In this document: positions 35,199 to 46,901 of the stretch, piece by piece
Numbering within the stretch: position 1 is the stretch's first letter
Layout of the letters: each line of letters begins with the position of its first letter
Assembly (NCBI GenBank): GCA_050084515.1
Contig: CM114272.1
Coordinates: 37,696,001 to 37,760,000, forward strand
Source: Blasia pusilla
Lineage: Eukaryota; Marchantiophyta; Marchantiopsida; Blasiales
DNA: 64,000 bases
Direction: 5' to 3'
Position numbers and translations under genes: made by a program
Notes under the pieces: generated by a model
The model's database searches: none
What the model was told of the DNA's origin: nothing
Seen by the model: only the letters and a program-made list of their open reading frames with translations

Positions 35199-35269
35199 AC
35201 GTCCGAGAGATGTATGTCATGGTAGGTAGGTATAGATGGCTATCTAGAGTTAGAGGGACCTACCCACCA

Positions 35270-35393
35270 ACTAGGGGGCAATTGGAGATGTTTTGGTACT
35301 TCTTGTCTCGTTGTTTGGATGCCATGAGTTAGCATGGGATCGTGCGTATTTGCGTATGTGTTCGATGACAGCGATGTGTATGCACACAACAAC
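35270..35393 (+). repeat. Copy C: G-rich purine tract and duplicated LTR end
   Basis: The tract AGGGGGCAA (about 35273-35281) is followed by 110 bp (35282-35391) that repeat the last 127 bp of the LTR (35907-36033). Then come the two bases AC, then the LTR start. The tract is a candidate polypurine tract, but it primes a site one duplicated segment away from the LTR start as defined by insertion boundaries. Confidence 0.75.
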
Positions 35394-36033
35394 TGTAATA
35401 TCTTTTAGGATAGATCGGTGAGATCTAGTAGAGCGCCTTTGCGAGTAACGGAGGACAGGCTCAAGAGGTCGAGGATCACTTGTTGAGGCCCAGGGAAACC
35501 TAAGAGAGCAGGTTTCCTCTTCGTTTCGCCTCATTTGGAACCATATTGAGGAACTTACTATTTTAGAGAAGTACCATTTTGAGTATATGATTGACTTTCT
35601 ATTTTGGGAAATGGCCCTTGACCTCCTACATCAGGTCAAGAGCCAAGGAGGCGACTTGGGAGCATAGGTTATCATGGAGAGAGCTTGGGAGAGGGGAGGG
35701 ATATACCTCAAGGCGAGAGAGCTTGAGAGCTCATTCTCTCTGTTGAACCTCTTGACACAAGGCGGCGGAGCTATGGTCCCTTGCCTTGTGAGTGTAATCC
35801 AAGCCTCTCATTAGGAGAGTGGGTTTGGTTTGACATTGAGAGAGACATGTGAGAGTGCACACATGTGAGAGCTATGGTGTTGTGAGAGAGATTTCACCTG
35901 ATTTTATTGGAGATATTTTGGTACTTCTTGTCTCGTTGTTTGGATGCCACGATTTACTTTGGGATCGTGCATGTTTGTGTGTGTGTTTGGTGACAACGAT
36001 GTATGTTGTATAGCGATGTGTATATCCACGACA
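35394..36033 (+). mobile_element. Copy C: 3' LTR (640 bp)
   Basis: Runs from TGTAATATCTTTTAGGATAG (TGTCACG... in other copies) to ...ATATCCACGACA. The right end coincides in sequence with the LTR end of copy D, whose boundary is fixed by the LINE insertion site. The sequence after 36033 is unrelated to the element. Confidence 0.85.
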
Positions 36034-36439
36034 GAGCAACGCAGGAGGATGCTCTTACAATAATAGATATTGAAGATGAAACCAAATCATGAGTCCTTTA
36101 TCTCTTGAATGTGTATTTTGAACAAGCACAACCTGAGAAACACTTGGTGGAGATTCCATGTGTGGGAGAAATCCTTTAAGTTCAAGATATGGGTGCTTCC
36201 CTTGATAAATTAAAATAGCAGGATGAGAACACAATCAAAGTCAAAATTCAATGTGTGATGGTAGAGATTAAATTTTGGGTCGTTATCTCGTCACTTGTGC
36301 AAAATTTTCAACACAAAGAACAACAACCTATGTTGAGCTTTCTCTTCGTGGTACTACAAGAGCTGATCAACATGTTCCATAAACTATATTCAACGTCCAA
36401 TGTTGTTGCCCTTGTTAGTTGAACTTTTTGGTAGTGCCA

Positions 36440-36620
36440 ATTATTTAGGTTAGGACAAGAGTGATGTAATAAGTTTTTTGGCTGATACCTGAAAGCTCTA
36501 CTCCAACATTGTGAATGGTAGGCACTTACAATATATGAGAGTCTCTCTCCTCTCAGATGGTGCTTTCTTCATTCTTCTTCCCCCTAAACTCATCGCAATT
36601 ACTTTGCTCTTGATGGGTTT
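36440..36620 (+). pseudogene. LINE 3'-end fragment
   Basis: The translation ADT-KLYSNIVNGRHLQYMRVSLLSDGAFF aligns with the C-terminal end of the LINE ORF2 at 56.7-56.9 kb (VDTWKLRTNTLLGQYSHYMR). It is strongly diverged and only about 40 codons long. Confidence 0.55.
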
Positions 36621-37990
36621 AGGTGCATCTATCAACATCAGCCAACTATGCAAAATTGACGATTGTTGGAACACATCATTGCTAAGTGCGTCAAAGGCGT
36701 AGACGCTATACAGTGCATTCCCAAAGGTAAGCACACTCGCATTTGGATCCCCTTTACCAAAGTGAGAAAAATGAAGTCTTGTGTAGTCTAGGTCCTCGCC
36801 TTTAATAAGTGCAAAACATTCAGATGCGTAAAAGGCATGGCATCTCAGTTACATATATGTGTTTTTCTAATATCTCTATAATGTATAACTAAGATGGTTG
36901 TGTTCATAATTCAACACGATAATTTCTACTATGGAAAAATGGCAAAAGATGAATATTTTTTGTTTAGACTCGGCAGTCTACCCTTTGAAGTGAGGGTGAA
37001 CATCTTGAAGAAGAGTAGGCCAATAGGGATATTCGATCGGATAATGGCCTCGCCTAATGCTACAAGGGCTAGGATATTATATCATGTTGCTCGAGTATGA
37101 GTGTTTTGGGGACCATTTATAGTCCGTAGGAATCCTCAAAATTTCAAATTCCAGCTTGAAGATCGCCAGATGTATGTCAGGTTCTCAGACTTTGTGATAT
37201 GCCACGAGGATCGGTATACATTGATGGCATGGTTGATGGTCGGGGTGGTCCAAAGAGTGACCCTTCATATTTGTCACAATGTGCTAGGAGTGGCCATTGG
37301 GGAGGACCAGGACACAAAGATAGTGAAAGCTATGGACCTGATCAAGTATGTAATTGGCATCGGTGGTTAAGAGGTTCAAGTTCAATATGATTTTTGTAGT
37401 TTTTGGGAAGGTGTCTTGCCTGAAGCACAAGTTTGCATTACATCTACTTATAAATCAGTATCAAGTAGAGTTTGTATTTGCTGCTTGGGGTTTGCAATGG
37501 TGCAACTTGGCAGAGAATACCGAGTCTCAAGGCGTATTGGTGATTGGCCAACCCCATCATCCTTGTGGACCTCATTTTAGATCTACACCATAGCTTTTTT
37601 CAATGGCGCATTGGTATTTTTGTAAACATGCAGACCGATTTTATAAGATTTCAAATTTTGCTTAAAACATTGGTGTACAAAGAACTATTTCCAACTTTGC
37701 TCAATGTCATTGTCACATGAATGGATTTAATGACGACATGTTGAAGCATGTAATTTACAACACAATACAAAGCAAGTGGATGTACTGTATGCAAGTTTAC
37801 TAGACCTTCATTACTCATTTATTCTTTATATTTCGCTGGAAACATTAGACCAGAGCAGATGATGAAGTGTAGATATCAGAAGATTGAGAAGTTGGGCATG
37901 CTACATTTGTCATGTAGGAATGTCCTTTGGAGGCGTTGGACCACATCAATGAGAATCATTTGTGACAACTGAGATCTCAATTGAGTCCTA
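36621..37990 (+). other. Unidentified sequence with coding-like frames
   Basis: Frames at 36894-37100 and 37101-37370, separated by one stop, read continuously as a coding-like stretch (FLFRLGSLPFEVRVNILK; GPFIVRRNPQNFKFQLEDRQ). I do not recognise the family. The position upstream of a CACTA transposase could make it part of that transposon, but nothing in the sequence proves this. Confidence 0.3.
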
Positions 37991-37999
37991 GGTTAGGGT

Positions 38000-40900
38000 T
38001 ATCTGCCCTATCATACTTGTCTTGACTTCACGTGGGTATGCGTTCATCTAAGATGTTAGCATCTCTACTATGGTTTATGGAATTTGTTATTGAGGCAATA
38101 TGGCATGGTTGTGGATATGTTTGGAATGTTTCACTTCACAGTCTGCAAGAATCCACTTCCAATCCCCTTAGAATGGATTTAAACCATCCAGTTAAAGTAA
38201 AGGCACATGATTCCAAGTTATGGCAGCGGGAAAGCACACGAGCTACTATACTAGACTGTAAAATGAGTGCAAGGGTGGGGCTCCAATGTCCATCTGCAAG
38301 GTGGAAGCACATTTGAGAAAGAACATACGCTCGGTGCTCTATCGAGTGCCCAAATCTAGGGATGGATGGGACTCTTCACATGAGTGGCTTGTGCATGATC
38401 TTGCTGAAAAAAGAAGCCAAGAGGATAAGACAATGTAGTCAGCCCCCACCTTCCATATGGATGGAAGGGAGAGATCTTCCATGGCACATTGACGTTCATA
38501 AAATGCTCAATGATATTTTCCAGAAATACGACCATATACACAAGGATGAAACTGAAGAGAAGTCTATCCCATCTGATGAATTACCAAAATCGGGAATCTC
38601 AACAAAGAACCATTGTTGGAACATGGAGATGAACATGAGGAGCTAGCTGAAGCTTGCAAACCCTTGTTCCCTACAGCAAAAACATCTGTATTGGCTTTTT
38701 TCATGGTACTGTTCAACATCCAAACCACCCATGGTATCCCAAACATTGCTATTGAAGAATTCTTGAAACTCCTTTGTAGATTGGTCCTACCAATAAGGAA
38801 CTTGGTTCCACCAAGTTATTACCTTGCACTTAGGCTACAACATTATCCATGCGTGTCTAGGTGGATGCGTTCTATTCCGGGGTGATCTGTCTGAAGCTCA
38901 AATTTGTGGGAAACCAAGATTTCGGAAAGTAAGTAAAACGTTGGTACCATGTAAGGTATTAAGGCATTTTCCTGTAATACCTCGGATAAGACGTATCTTT
39001 AGATGCATGACGCTATCTGAATTGTTAACCTAGGTCCGCTTGAACCAGAGCAAGGATGGGTTAGTACGGCATACAGTTGATTGCAAGGCATGGCGCCACA
39101 TTGACAACTTATATCCAGACATTGTTGAGGAGAAGAGGAATTGCACGTTTGGGCTAGCTTTGCATGCAGTGAATCTATTTTTAGACAAGTCCAATTTGTG
39201 GTCAACATGGCCTGTGCTACTTGTTAATTATAACCTACCTCCATGCTCCAAATAAAAAAGTTCTTTGTGACGCTTTGTTTGATCATACCAGGAAAGGAGA
39301 GTGTAAATGGGAAAAACATAAACACGTACTTGCTTCCTTTAGTAGAAGAGTTCCATGAAATGTGGAAAGGGGTTCAATTTCATGACATTTGAAAGGTAGG
39401 TGGAAGTTGGAACTTCATGTTCAAGGCTAACTTACTATGGACCATAAATGATTACCCGGCATACGGAACTATAGTTGGGCAGAGCCACGGTGGAAAACTA
39501 GGATGCACTATATACGGGCCTCATGTGGATTCTGATTTTTCAAAGTCTTGCAACAAACGCATATACGGTTGTCATTGTCGATATCTCCCATGTCACGTCT
39601 GAGTAGCCGATAGGCCGAGATCTATCGTGGATAGAGCGTAGGAGCCAGCGGACTATCTTGAGTGTAACTTTGTCCCACGGTGTCGGATGAGGTTGAGGAT
39701 AGGTCCATTGTATCAGGAACGTTGTTTTTGACAACTTTCATGTTGAGGTCTTTTACAGCCGGGTGACTTGTTGACCAGGTCACCCGCCCCTGGTAACCTG
39801 TGCGCGCAGGTTACCAAGAGGAGGGCTATTTTTAGGGGAAGAGCCTTTTGGCTCTTCCCAACCCTATATAGGAGAGGAAGATGGCTTTCCTAAGCCATCT
39901 TTCTCATGTTGGGCCGTTGGAGCACCTCCCTTGTATGTGTGTGAGATAGGACTAGGGTGCTAGCGTCCGGATTCCTTGATAGCACAAGGTGGACGAGGCT
40001 CGATATGTCGATGTAGATTGAGGAGTGGAGTTTTAGGCCGGGTGTGCCATTTTTACTACTCTTTATTTTTGTTGTGTGATCTCCATGTATATGTATGAGC
40101 TGATTTTTGTACATGTGTGGATCGACTCGTGTGTGGGGAAGATCGGTGTTGTGTGGTGTACATGTGACCAGCGGTGTATGTTGTGTAGCGATATGTTTGC
40201 GCACGACACCCATCAAGCCATCCATGGAGGACCTGTAGGTATGGATCTCATTTCAACGAGAGTGCAAAACTTAGACCACGTGTGCCTAAACTACTTTCCA
40301 AAGAGATAATTGAATGGGCAAACATAAAACATACATATGGTCAAAGTGGAGGTTGAGAAGACATCCCTATTGATCCCTACAAGAGAACTGGGGTTAAAAG
40401 GATGAGAATACTATATTCGTTGCCTTATTGGCCGGTATCTTGCTTCCTCTCCATTTTATTTATTCTTTATCTTATTAAATAGTGGCTATAGATGAGAATA
40501 GCTTATATTTGATTTGATTATGGATGTTAGCTAATATGTTCAAGTCGTGAATTATCCATGATTCCTTGATGATACATTCGTAATTTGCTTACATGTCAAA
40601 CGTTAGATATAATGCACGTTGAGAAGAATATCGCCGAGAATCTGGTTAAGACCTTATTTGGAGTGAAAGATATTGTGATAGTCAGGAGAGATTTGGAAGC
40701 CCATGGGATTCGATCCTATTTGTGGTTGCAATCCCATCCTAGTAGACCCCAAGTTTTGCTTAAACCGGTTTCCAATTATTTTCTATCTCCCCATGACTTG
40801 AACACTTTCCTTTTGAAGATTCAGAATTTGAAAGTGCCATCTGGATACCGTGGAGATCTATGCAAGCATGTGATTAACCCAAAATTGGGCAATATTAAAT

Positions 40901-41380
40901 CACATGACTACTATGTCTTCATTCAGCAAGTCCTTCCTTATTACATCCGTGGTCTTCTAAAAGACCCTATGATAATGACAGATATTAGATTTTCCCGCAT
41001 TTTTAGAATGGTGTGTACAAAGATGTATGATCCAGCTTTATTCGACAAACTCCTAGAAGAGATTTCCATAACTCTTTGTCTCCTTGAAATGCGTTTTCCC
41101 CCATCCTTCTTCGACGTGATGACACATTTTTTGATTCATGTCGTAGAAGAGTTGGACATGTGTGGGCCGGTAGCATGTCGCTGCATGTATCCAATGGAGT
41201 GGTATATGGGGTATATGAAGAAATATAAACGACCTAAAGCTAGGCCATAGGGGTGTATGGCAGAAGGGTATGTGAAGGACCGGGCATTAGGGTTTGTGAT
41301 AAAGTATATGAGAAGGTTTGAAGATGTGGGGACTCGAGTGTGGGATGATGGGGAGGAAGAGGGGATGATTAAAATTTTTT
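38000..41380 (+). pseudogene. CACTA TNP2-like transposase, decayed and interrupted
   Basis: Matches the TNP2-type transposase of plant CACTA elements. Visible parts: PPSYYLALRLQ then LGYNIIHACLGGCVLFRGDL (38.8 kb), KVLRHFPVIPRIRRIFR, the WRHIDNLYPDI and WSTWPVLLVNYNLPP region, LLWTINDYPAYGT (39.4 kb). Then the solo LTR at 39591-40208 interrupts. After it come RMRILYSLPYW (40.4 kb), LDIMHVEKNIAENLVKTLFG (40.6 kb) and the DUF4218-type part (SHDYYVFIQQVLPYYIRGLL, FPPSFFDVMTHFLIHVVEEL, CMYPMEWYMG). Stops break several stretches; a TAG at 41248 interrupts a region that continues as CMAEGYVKDRALGFVIKYMR. About 150 bp between 40437 and 40590 does not fit the family and may be an intron or insertion. 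Confidence 0.85.
39591..40208 (+). mobile_element. Solo LTR inside the CACTA transposase
   Basis: 618 bp with ends TGTCACGTCTGAGTAGCC ... GCGCACGACA, the same terminal signature as the methyltransferase-type gypsy LTRs. It contains a TATA-like CCCTATATAGG near 39863. Transposase coding sequence resumes on its right side. The direct repeat CCCAT lies at both junctions, a plausible 5-bp target duplication, with one base of ambiguity over the exact LTR start. Its body matches copy F, inverted, over several hundred bp. Confidence 0.85.
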
Positions 41381-42806
41381 TTTTAAATACATAATAACCT
41401 ATATGGATGAAAAAGGGGATATGTATTTTTACAATAAAATACTAATCAATTTATATTAAAAATAAGAGTTTAAGGATTGTGATGATTTTATAGAATATCT
41501 AAACCATTCAAAAGAAAAATACACATTTGGTGGTTTGTGGAAAAATTGCAAACCATGTAGTAATTGGAAAAGGATATTATACAAAATCTTATGAAAAATC
41601 AATTCATCTTTTACCAAACTGGTAATGTGAGTTTTATTGAAATAGTTTACTGAACACTTCCTTCAAACCTCTTATTTGTAATCATATTTTTAATAAATTT
41701 TTCATCAAAATATATGAAGTGATTTTTTTTATAGAAAGGAAATCACATATCCAAAATTGAAAGACCAAATTTCTAAAAAAATTTAAGAAATATTTGAAAA
41801 ATAAGAAAATTTAAGATCCATTCAAATTAGAGAAATACATTACGCATTGGAAGAAAATTAAAATTTTCTATCAATTGATAAATCTAGTGTTCCAAAAATT
41901 ATAAAAATAAATTAATCTTGGAAATTGATAGTTACCTTCATGGTACTAGTGTTGATGAATATTTCTTCTTGTCTTTTCCTTCAAATTAATAAAAAAATTT
42001 GAAAATATGTTTCGGCCTTCATAAATGGAGAAGAAGTATATAGATTTATTTTTTTTAGCACAATAAAATTAAAATTAAAAAATCCCTTTTTGATCATGGA
42101 AAAGAATCTATAGCTATAAAGATTATTGAAGCAAATACATCTTTAATTCCATTGATATTCTAAGCTTAATGAAAACATTGAAAGTCAAATCTCCTTCTTA
42201 CTAAAGCTCATAATAAATACTTTATGTTAATTTTTGAAAATATAATATTCATTTTGGCCCATTCCATTTAAATTATACTTCCCATATAGTATTGGATGAT
42301 ATTCTTACTACTTGATGAATCATTTTCATCCTTATGACTCTTATTATTTTATGAGGATATGACTGTATTGGTTTCTAAATCATAAAAAACAACCAATTAA
42401 GTCATAATTTGAGTCATTTTATACACAAGTTATTCATTGTCAAGTCATAAAAGTTGTACTTTCTTTTGGTGAATTGAGTTATGAATAAAAATCATAAAAA
42501 ATAACGTATCATAATGACAACTTATTGTATTATCCACAACAAGAGATGATGTAGATTTCCATGTAATTGATGATGTGTATAAGTGTTACAAGTACTTTTT
42601 CATTTTTTCCACATAACATATATGATTCAAACCAATCATGAGTCATTTGTGCATGAATGAATGACTCCACTCTATTGAGTCATCATTAAATATGACTTGT
42701 CTGTTAAGAATGTTGAAGTCATCGGTCGTACCCAATCAGGGTTTGCATAATATGACTAGAGGGAGTCATTTTTTTCTAATCATAAACATACCCTTTTCTT
42801 CTAGTG
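41381..42806 (+). mobile_element. CACTA transposon 3' untranslated and subterminal region with right terminus
   Basis: AT-rich sequence after the transposase. From about 42360 on there are many AGTCAT/ATGACT motifs (for example 42380, 42391, 42443, 42641, 42679, 42766), as expected of CACTA subterminal repeats. The stretch ends in TTTTCTTCTAGTG (42794-42806), the inverted form of a CACTA terminus. The reverse complement CACTAGAAGAAAAGGGTATG resembles the terminus at 12476. Confidence 0.65.
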
Positions 42807-45800
42807 TCATGTCAATACCTTGGATGGTAAAATGTTCATCCACCACAATTGGGGACGGAGTGCACGCAATCCAACACTCCCCACATCAATGTTTGCACAA
42901 AAACGTACAAGTCCGTCCCTAGGATGGACATGGACGGAAAAGTTTGGACATGTCCACGAACATGGATTGCAAAAGATGGGACTCACACTTATAGTTCATG
43001 GTGGAAGGCAAGGCAAGGGGGGATGGGGCACTAAGGGGGCAGGGAGTGGAGGGGGCTCATGAGGAAGGAGGAAGAAACGAGAAAGTGCAGATCATGAAGG
43101 CAAGTGGGTGAATGATAAAGAAGGGGGAGATGGGGCGCATACGGACAAGTCCTTCTATAAAAAGGATGTAAGTCCGCAGACATGGAAATGTCCATAGACA
43201 CGGACTTTGTCCATAAGTAACCTTGGCCGCATCAAACTTCAATGTTGGTCCTATCCATAAGAGCACTTGATACACACTCGCTATCACTTATACCTCAAGT
43301 GTCACCTCCGTTGACCTAACAATTAGAAAATTTCCAAAAGATAGGCCAAAGGTTCAAAGAACATATCTGAATACTCTACGAGTGTTGAAACGTAAACCTT
43401 AACATTAAAACATCAACTCCTACCAAGTTAGTACCAACCTGTTCATTTGGTACAAAAAATGGGAATCAATTTGAAAACTTCTAAAACACAAGAAACATTT
43501 GTTTCTAGCCCTTAGAACTTTTTTTTGAATCTCAAAACCAACTTCCAAAAAACTCTCCATAAAATTGAACTTTTAAAAAATAAAAAATAAAAAAAACCAA
43601 AACTAGCGCCAAAATTTTTAACCCTTCAAAGTTCAAAATGACATGTTTTAAGAATAAGGGAATTTTGGAGAAAACTCAAAAACTTCAAGTGTCCTGTGAC
43701 TAATCACTTTTACCCATCAACATCCCAAAAAGTACCTATCCAAAAGAATACAATTGGTAAGCTATTGAGCACAATAATTTACCTCAATTTTTCTAGCAAT
43801 AAAACGTTTAAATCTAATATGGCCTTTTCTTATTCTGATGCTACCTACCAAACTATGAGTTGAAAGTAATAATTTCTTATAACTAGAATAAAAGAAACCA
43901 TTTTTCTAACCCGAGTGAAATTCTATAACCATAGTAGCTAATAGAAAAGAAGAAAAGCGTAATCAATAAAGAAATTTTGAACTACACTTGCTCAAAATTT
44001 CGAGAATAATCGTGTTGGGGAGGAGGATCTTATATTAGACTCAATCTCTAAGGAAACATACTAGTCAAGGAAATTAGACCAACTTGTGTATTGTCAAAAA
44101 AAATAAACACCATACGATTGTGATGTAGTTCAAGGACTTGGTCGATTGTATGTAGACATGAATTATCATTTCAACTAGAAAAAAGTGTGTGCTTGGGAGT
44201 AATGTGTGGATGTTAATTGTACCCTTTTACATATCTTGTTTACTCTCTCATTGTCATCGTAATGGAGACGTAGATTTTGAGAATAAAGATTAGAAAAAGG
44301 CTTTAGAATTGAAAATCATTTTAAGAAGAATAAAAAGGTTTTGAACTCAAAGGAAAAAAAGACAAAAAAAAACTACTGTTTGAATTCTAAACAAATGACT
44401 CATCCCACACATTTTAGTGAGTTAAAGAAGGTTTTTCATACACGGTCTTTACATGGAATTGGAATTTGGGGATTTTGTTATAATTATGAGGCTTCTAAAT
44501 GTCAAAAAATATCCTCGCCAATTAAAAATTGTGTGAAGACAAGACTATCATATGAGTACTTAATTTTAAAAAAGAAGCAAGATCTATGTCATAGAGGACG
44601 GAGGGAAGAATGGGACCCGCCTAGTAGGAAAGCGACCTACTCACACATGAAGATTTAAAAATATCAATCAATCATTCGTCTAATAATCCAAATTTTCATA
44701 TCTCGATGAAGATGACACATGTCTCGTTGAGTTTCTGCACGTGGGTTTCTTCTTTTCGAATCATGATATTCAAGAACTGGAACACGAAATGGGCCCTTAT
44801 GTATATTTTCCATGGGGTAACGCTCATAAACGAGCGTTTTAGATATTTTATAAACCACCGCCCTACTTCCTTGAATAGGCTTGTTGAGAATAATATGAAA
44901 AACTTTTATTGGTACTCGATTATTGCATAGGGGCTCATGTGTCGAGATGTTTTTCGCCTTATGTGGTTCTTCAAAACACATGGATAGGTAAGAACTTTTG
45001 TCATTCACACTCAAAGTTTATAATTGCCCATTACTAGAACCCATCCGAGATAGAGTGCACCGATGATCCAAGCCCGACTAAATCCTGAAATTAATCCAAA
45101 CACCTTCACCCTTAGTAAACTCGACGTCGGCCAAGAAAAAATAGCCGCAAGTCATCTAACCATCGATGGCGATGGATGTATGACGACCACCGCCTCCACA
45201 ATCAGAATGCAAACGGAGTTACCCATAGGGGCGTACGTTGCTTAGACATGATACCCATAAGGTAATTCAAGAGTTTCATTGGAAATTGGGGACTCTAATC
45301 TTGAAATTTGTTAAGTTTCCAAGCTAACAACTTAGATGCTCGCCATGGTATGTTGTGCCTTGACATGGGGTCCTCGGATTCCTATCCTCCTTTGTTCTCT
45401 GGTTTTGTGATTCCAAATTTTTCCGTTTGAATGGAGAATGCTCAAAGTTAGACATAGGGCGTCATGTCGCTATGCTCAATGGGCTTACCAATAAGGTAGT
45501 GATTTCATGCCCCCGAGAAATTTTACACAACGTGGTCCAAACATTTAGAGAGTGTGATGGAGCTCATAAGATGATTGGTAGTTGAAGGCATGATTCAAAT
45601 CAAAGATGTCATTTCAATTTTTCTTCAAATATTGTACGTGAGTTGATGCATGCATGGCTATGTAAAAGTCTCTTACCACCATTCAAAAATTCAAAGCAGT
45701 ATGGGGTGCTTTAACTTCCCTTAAAAGGACCACCTTTCACCCTGAGGTGTAGATGTAAGGCTTCTATTAGTAATAAATGTTGCGGATTAAATGTAAATCA

Positions 45801-46000
45801 TTACATCTTACACGATCTTATGGAGATATGTTAGGGGAAAAAATTTGATGTCATCTTAAAGCAATCTAGCAATGCAAATGAATTTTTATTTTATATGATA
45901 TGCCTTTAAGTTGAAACCTTTATAAGATTCATCGGTAGATAAACCAAAATAGCACTAGGTTAATACAGTTGGAGCCTTAATCATAAGATCATAGGAATGA
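42807..46000. other. Mostly AT-rich intergenic DNA, no gene recognised
   Basis: At 42810-43260 there are short inverted phrases around GGACATGGACGG and its complement, perhaps a decayed foldback element. Frames at 44341-44658 (+), 44664-45014 (-) and 44706-44930 (+) overlap or are Lys-rich and match nothing known. Confidence 0.35.
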
Positions 46001-46505
46001 CCAAAACGATGCCAAGCTTATTGTGGTGCATGGGAGGCATCTTCGGTACATCACGGCTAGTATTGCACTCAGCCCCGTCACTTTTCGACTGAATTTGGAT
46101 CTTGATATATCAGTGATATCACGAACACAACGTCCATGGGATTGCCCCCATGGTTTTCAAGTCCTTACGACTGAAGAATTGGAATGGTCATATCATCGTG
46201 TCTATATCGTCTATTGGACTGTCCTGTAAGGGAGCAGCAAGAATTGTATTTATTGTAAAGTGGATCAAATTCGTTGACGATTTCTTAAGGTTAACGGGGG
46301 CAGAAAGTTTTCGGGGGAGGCGGACGCTTACGCGGCAAGTCACGCTAGGGACTGACCTGCAACCGGCTGCTACACGAGTCGTGAGCTTCTGAAACATACA
46401 TAGCCGCGGGTGGGTGACTCGAAAGCGGGGTTCGACCCCTTGCTGCAAGTGGAGGGACGTAACAGATTGCATTGGGGAATGGCAGCTGGCGAGGAACTGC
46501 GTGGG

Positions 46506-46620
46506 CACGTGAGTCAGTCGTTAAATTGAACACGGCTAGTGGCTTGGATGGGCTTTGACGTAGGTGACCTGGTGATTTGTCATGGAGCTGCCGTGTCGAT
46601 CGGGTAGGTGCATATTAATA
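46506..46620 (+). promoter_or_regulatory. Putative promoter elements of the VOC gene
   Basis: CACGTG at 46506-46511 overlaps a TGAGTCA motif (46510-46516), about 390 bp upstream of the predicted ATG. A TATA-like CATATTAATAGG lies near 46610-46621. These are short motifs that also occur by chance; their position upstream of the only clear host gene is the support. Confidence 0.3.
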
Positions 46621-46901
46621 GGAGGAATTTCGCAGGAGTGGATACATCAGGAGTTTGAGTTTGAAGTAGGCTGGATCATCTTGAAATCCATCGACAAGGG
46701 AGCACGCGGAGGAGAAGAACGAGGAAATCACTGTTTCAGCGTATTTCTGTCTTAGAGGAAGCGCAGAACATCGAGTCTGATTTTGCTAGCAGCGGGAAAA
46801 CCAGCGGGAGGAGAGGGCCAATTAGTCGCCAACTTTTTGCTGATCTCTCGGTGTGAATACTCCTGACAGACAGAGTGACGGAGATCGCGGTCTGGAGGAA
46901 A

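Larger units (their letters stand above)
28456..36033 (+). mobile_element. Copy C: Ty3/gypsy element carrying a DNA methyltransferase and a PHD finger
   Basis: The most complete copy in the window. Order: gag (28.5-29.6 kb), linker and protease (30.0-30.75), C5-cytosine methyltransferase (30.8-31.72), spacer (31.74-32.16), RT (32.17-33.12), RNase H (33.12-33.6), integrase (33.8-34.56), C-terminal region and PHD finger (34.7-35.2), G-rich tract, duplicated LTR end, LTR. The 5' LTR and leader are missing where element B abuts at 28451. Many stops and small indels show that it is dead. A gene order with the methyltransferase between protease and RT is unlike ordinary plant gypsy elements. Confidence 0.9.

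Noticed and set aside
21644-36033. Endogenous pararetrovirus (caulimovirus-like)
   Set aside because: Integrase with DDE core, LTRs and gypsy gene order are present, and no movement-protein or inclusion-body genes are seen.
44341-45014. Open frames on both strands in AT-rich DNA
   Set aside because: They are Lys-rich or overlapping, with no motif and no promoter context.
46023-46229. Frame VHGRHLRYITAS resembling the LINE 3' fragment
   Set aside because: Only a short phrase is similar and the flanks do not align.
46405-46450. TTCGA-containing stem resembling a tRNA T-arm
   Set aside because: No matching acceptor stem, D-arm or anticodon arm at proper distances; read as chance.
46875-46901. 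Upstream extension of the VOC protein
   Set aside because: It would begin at GTG; the first in-frame ATG is at 46902, and plant nuclear genes normally start at ATG.
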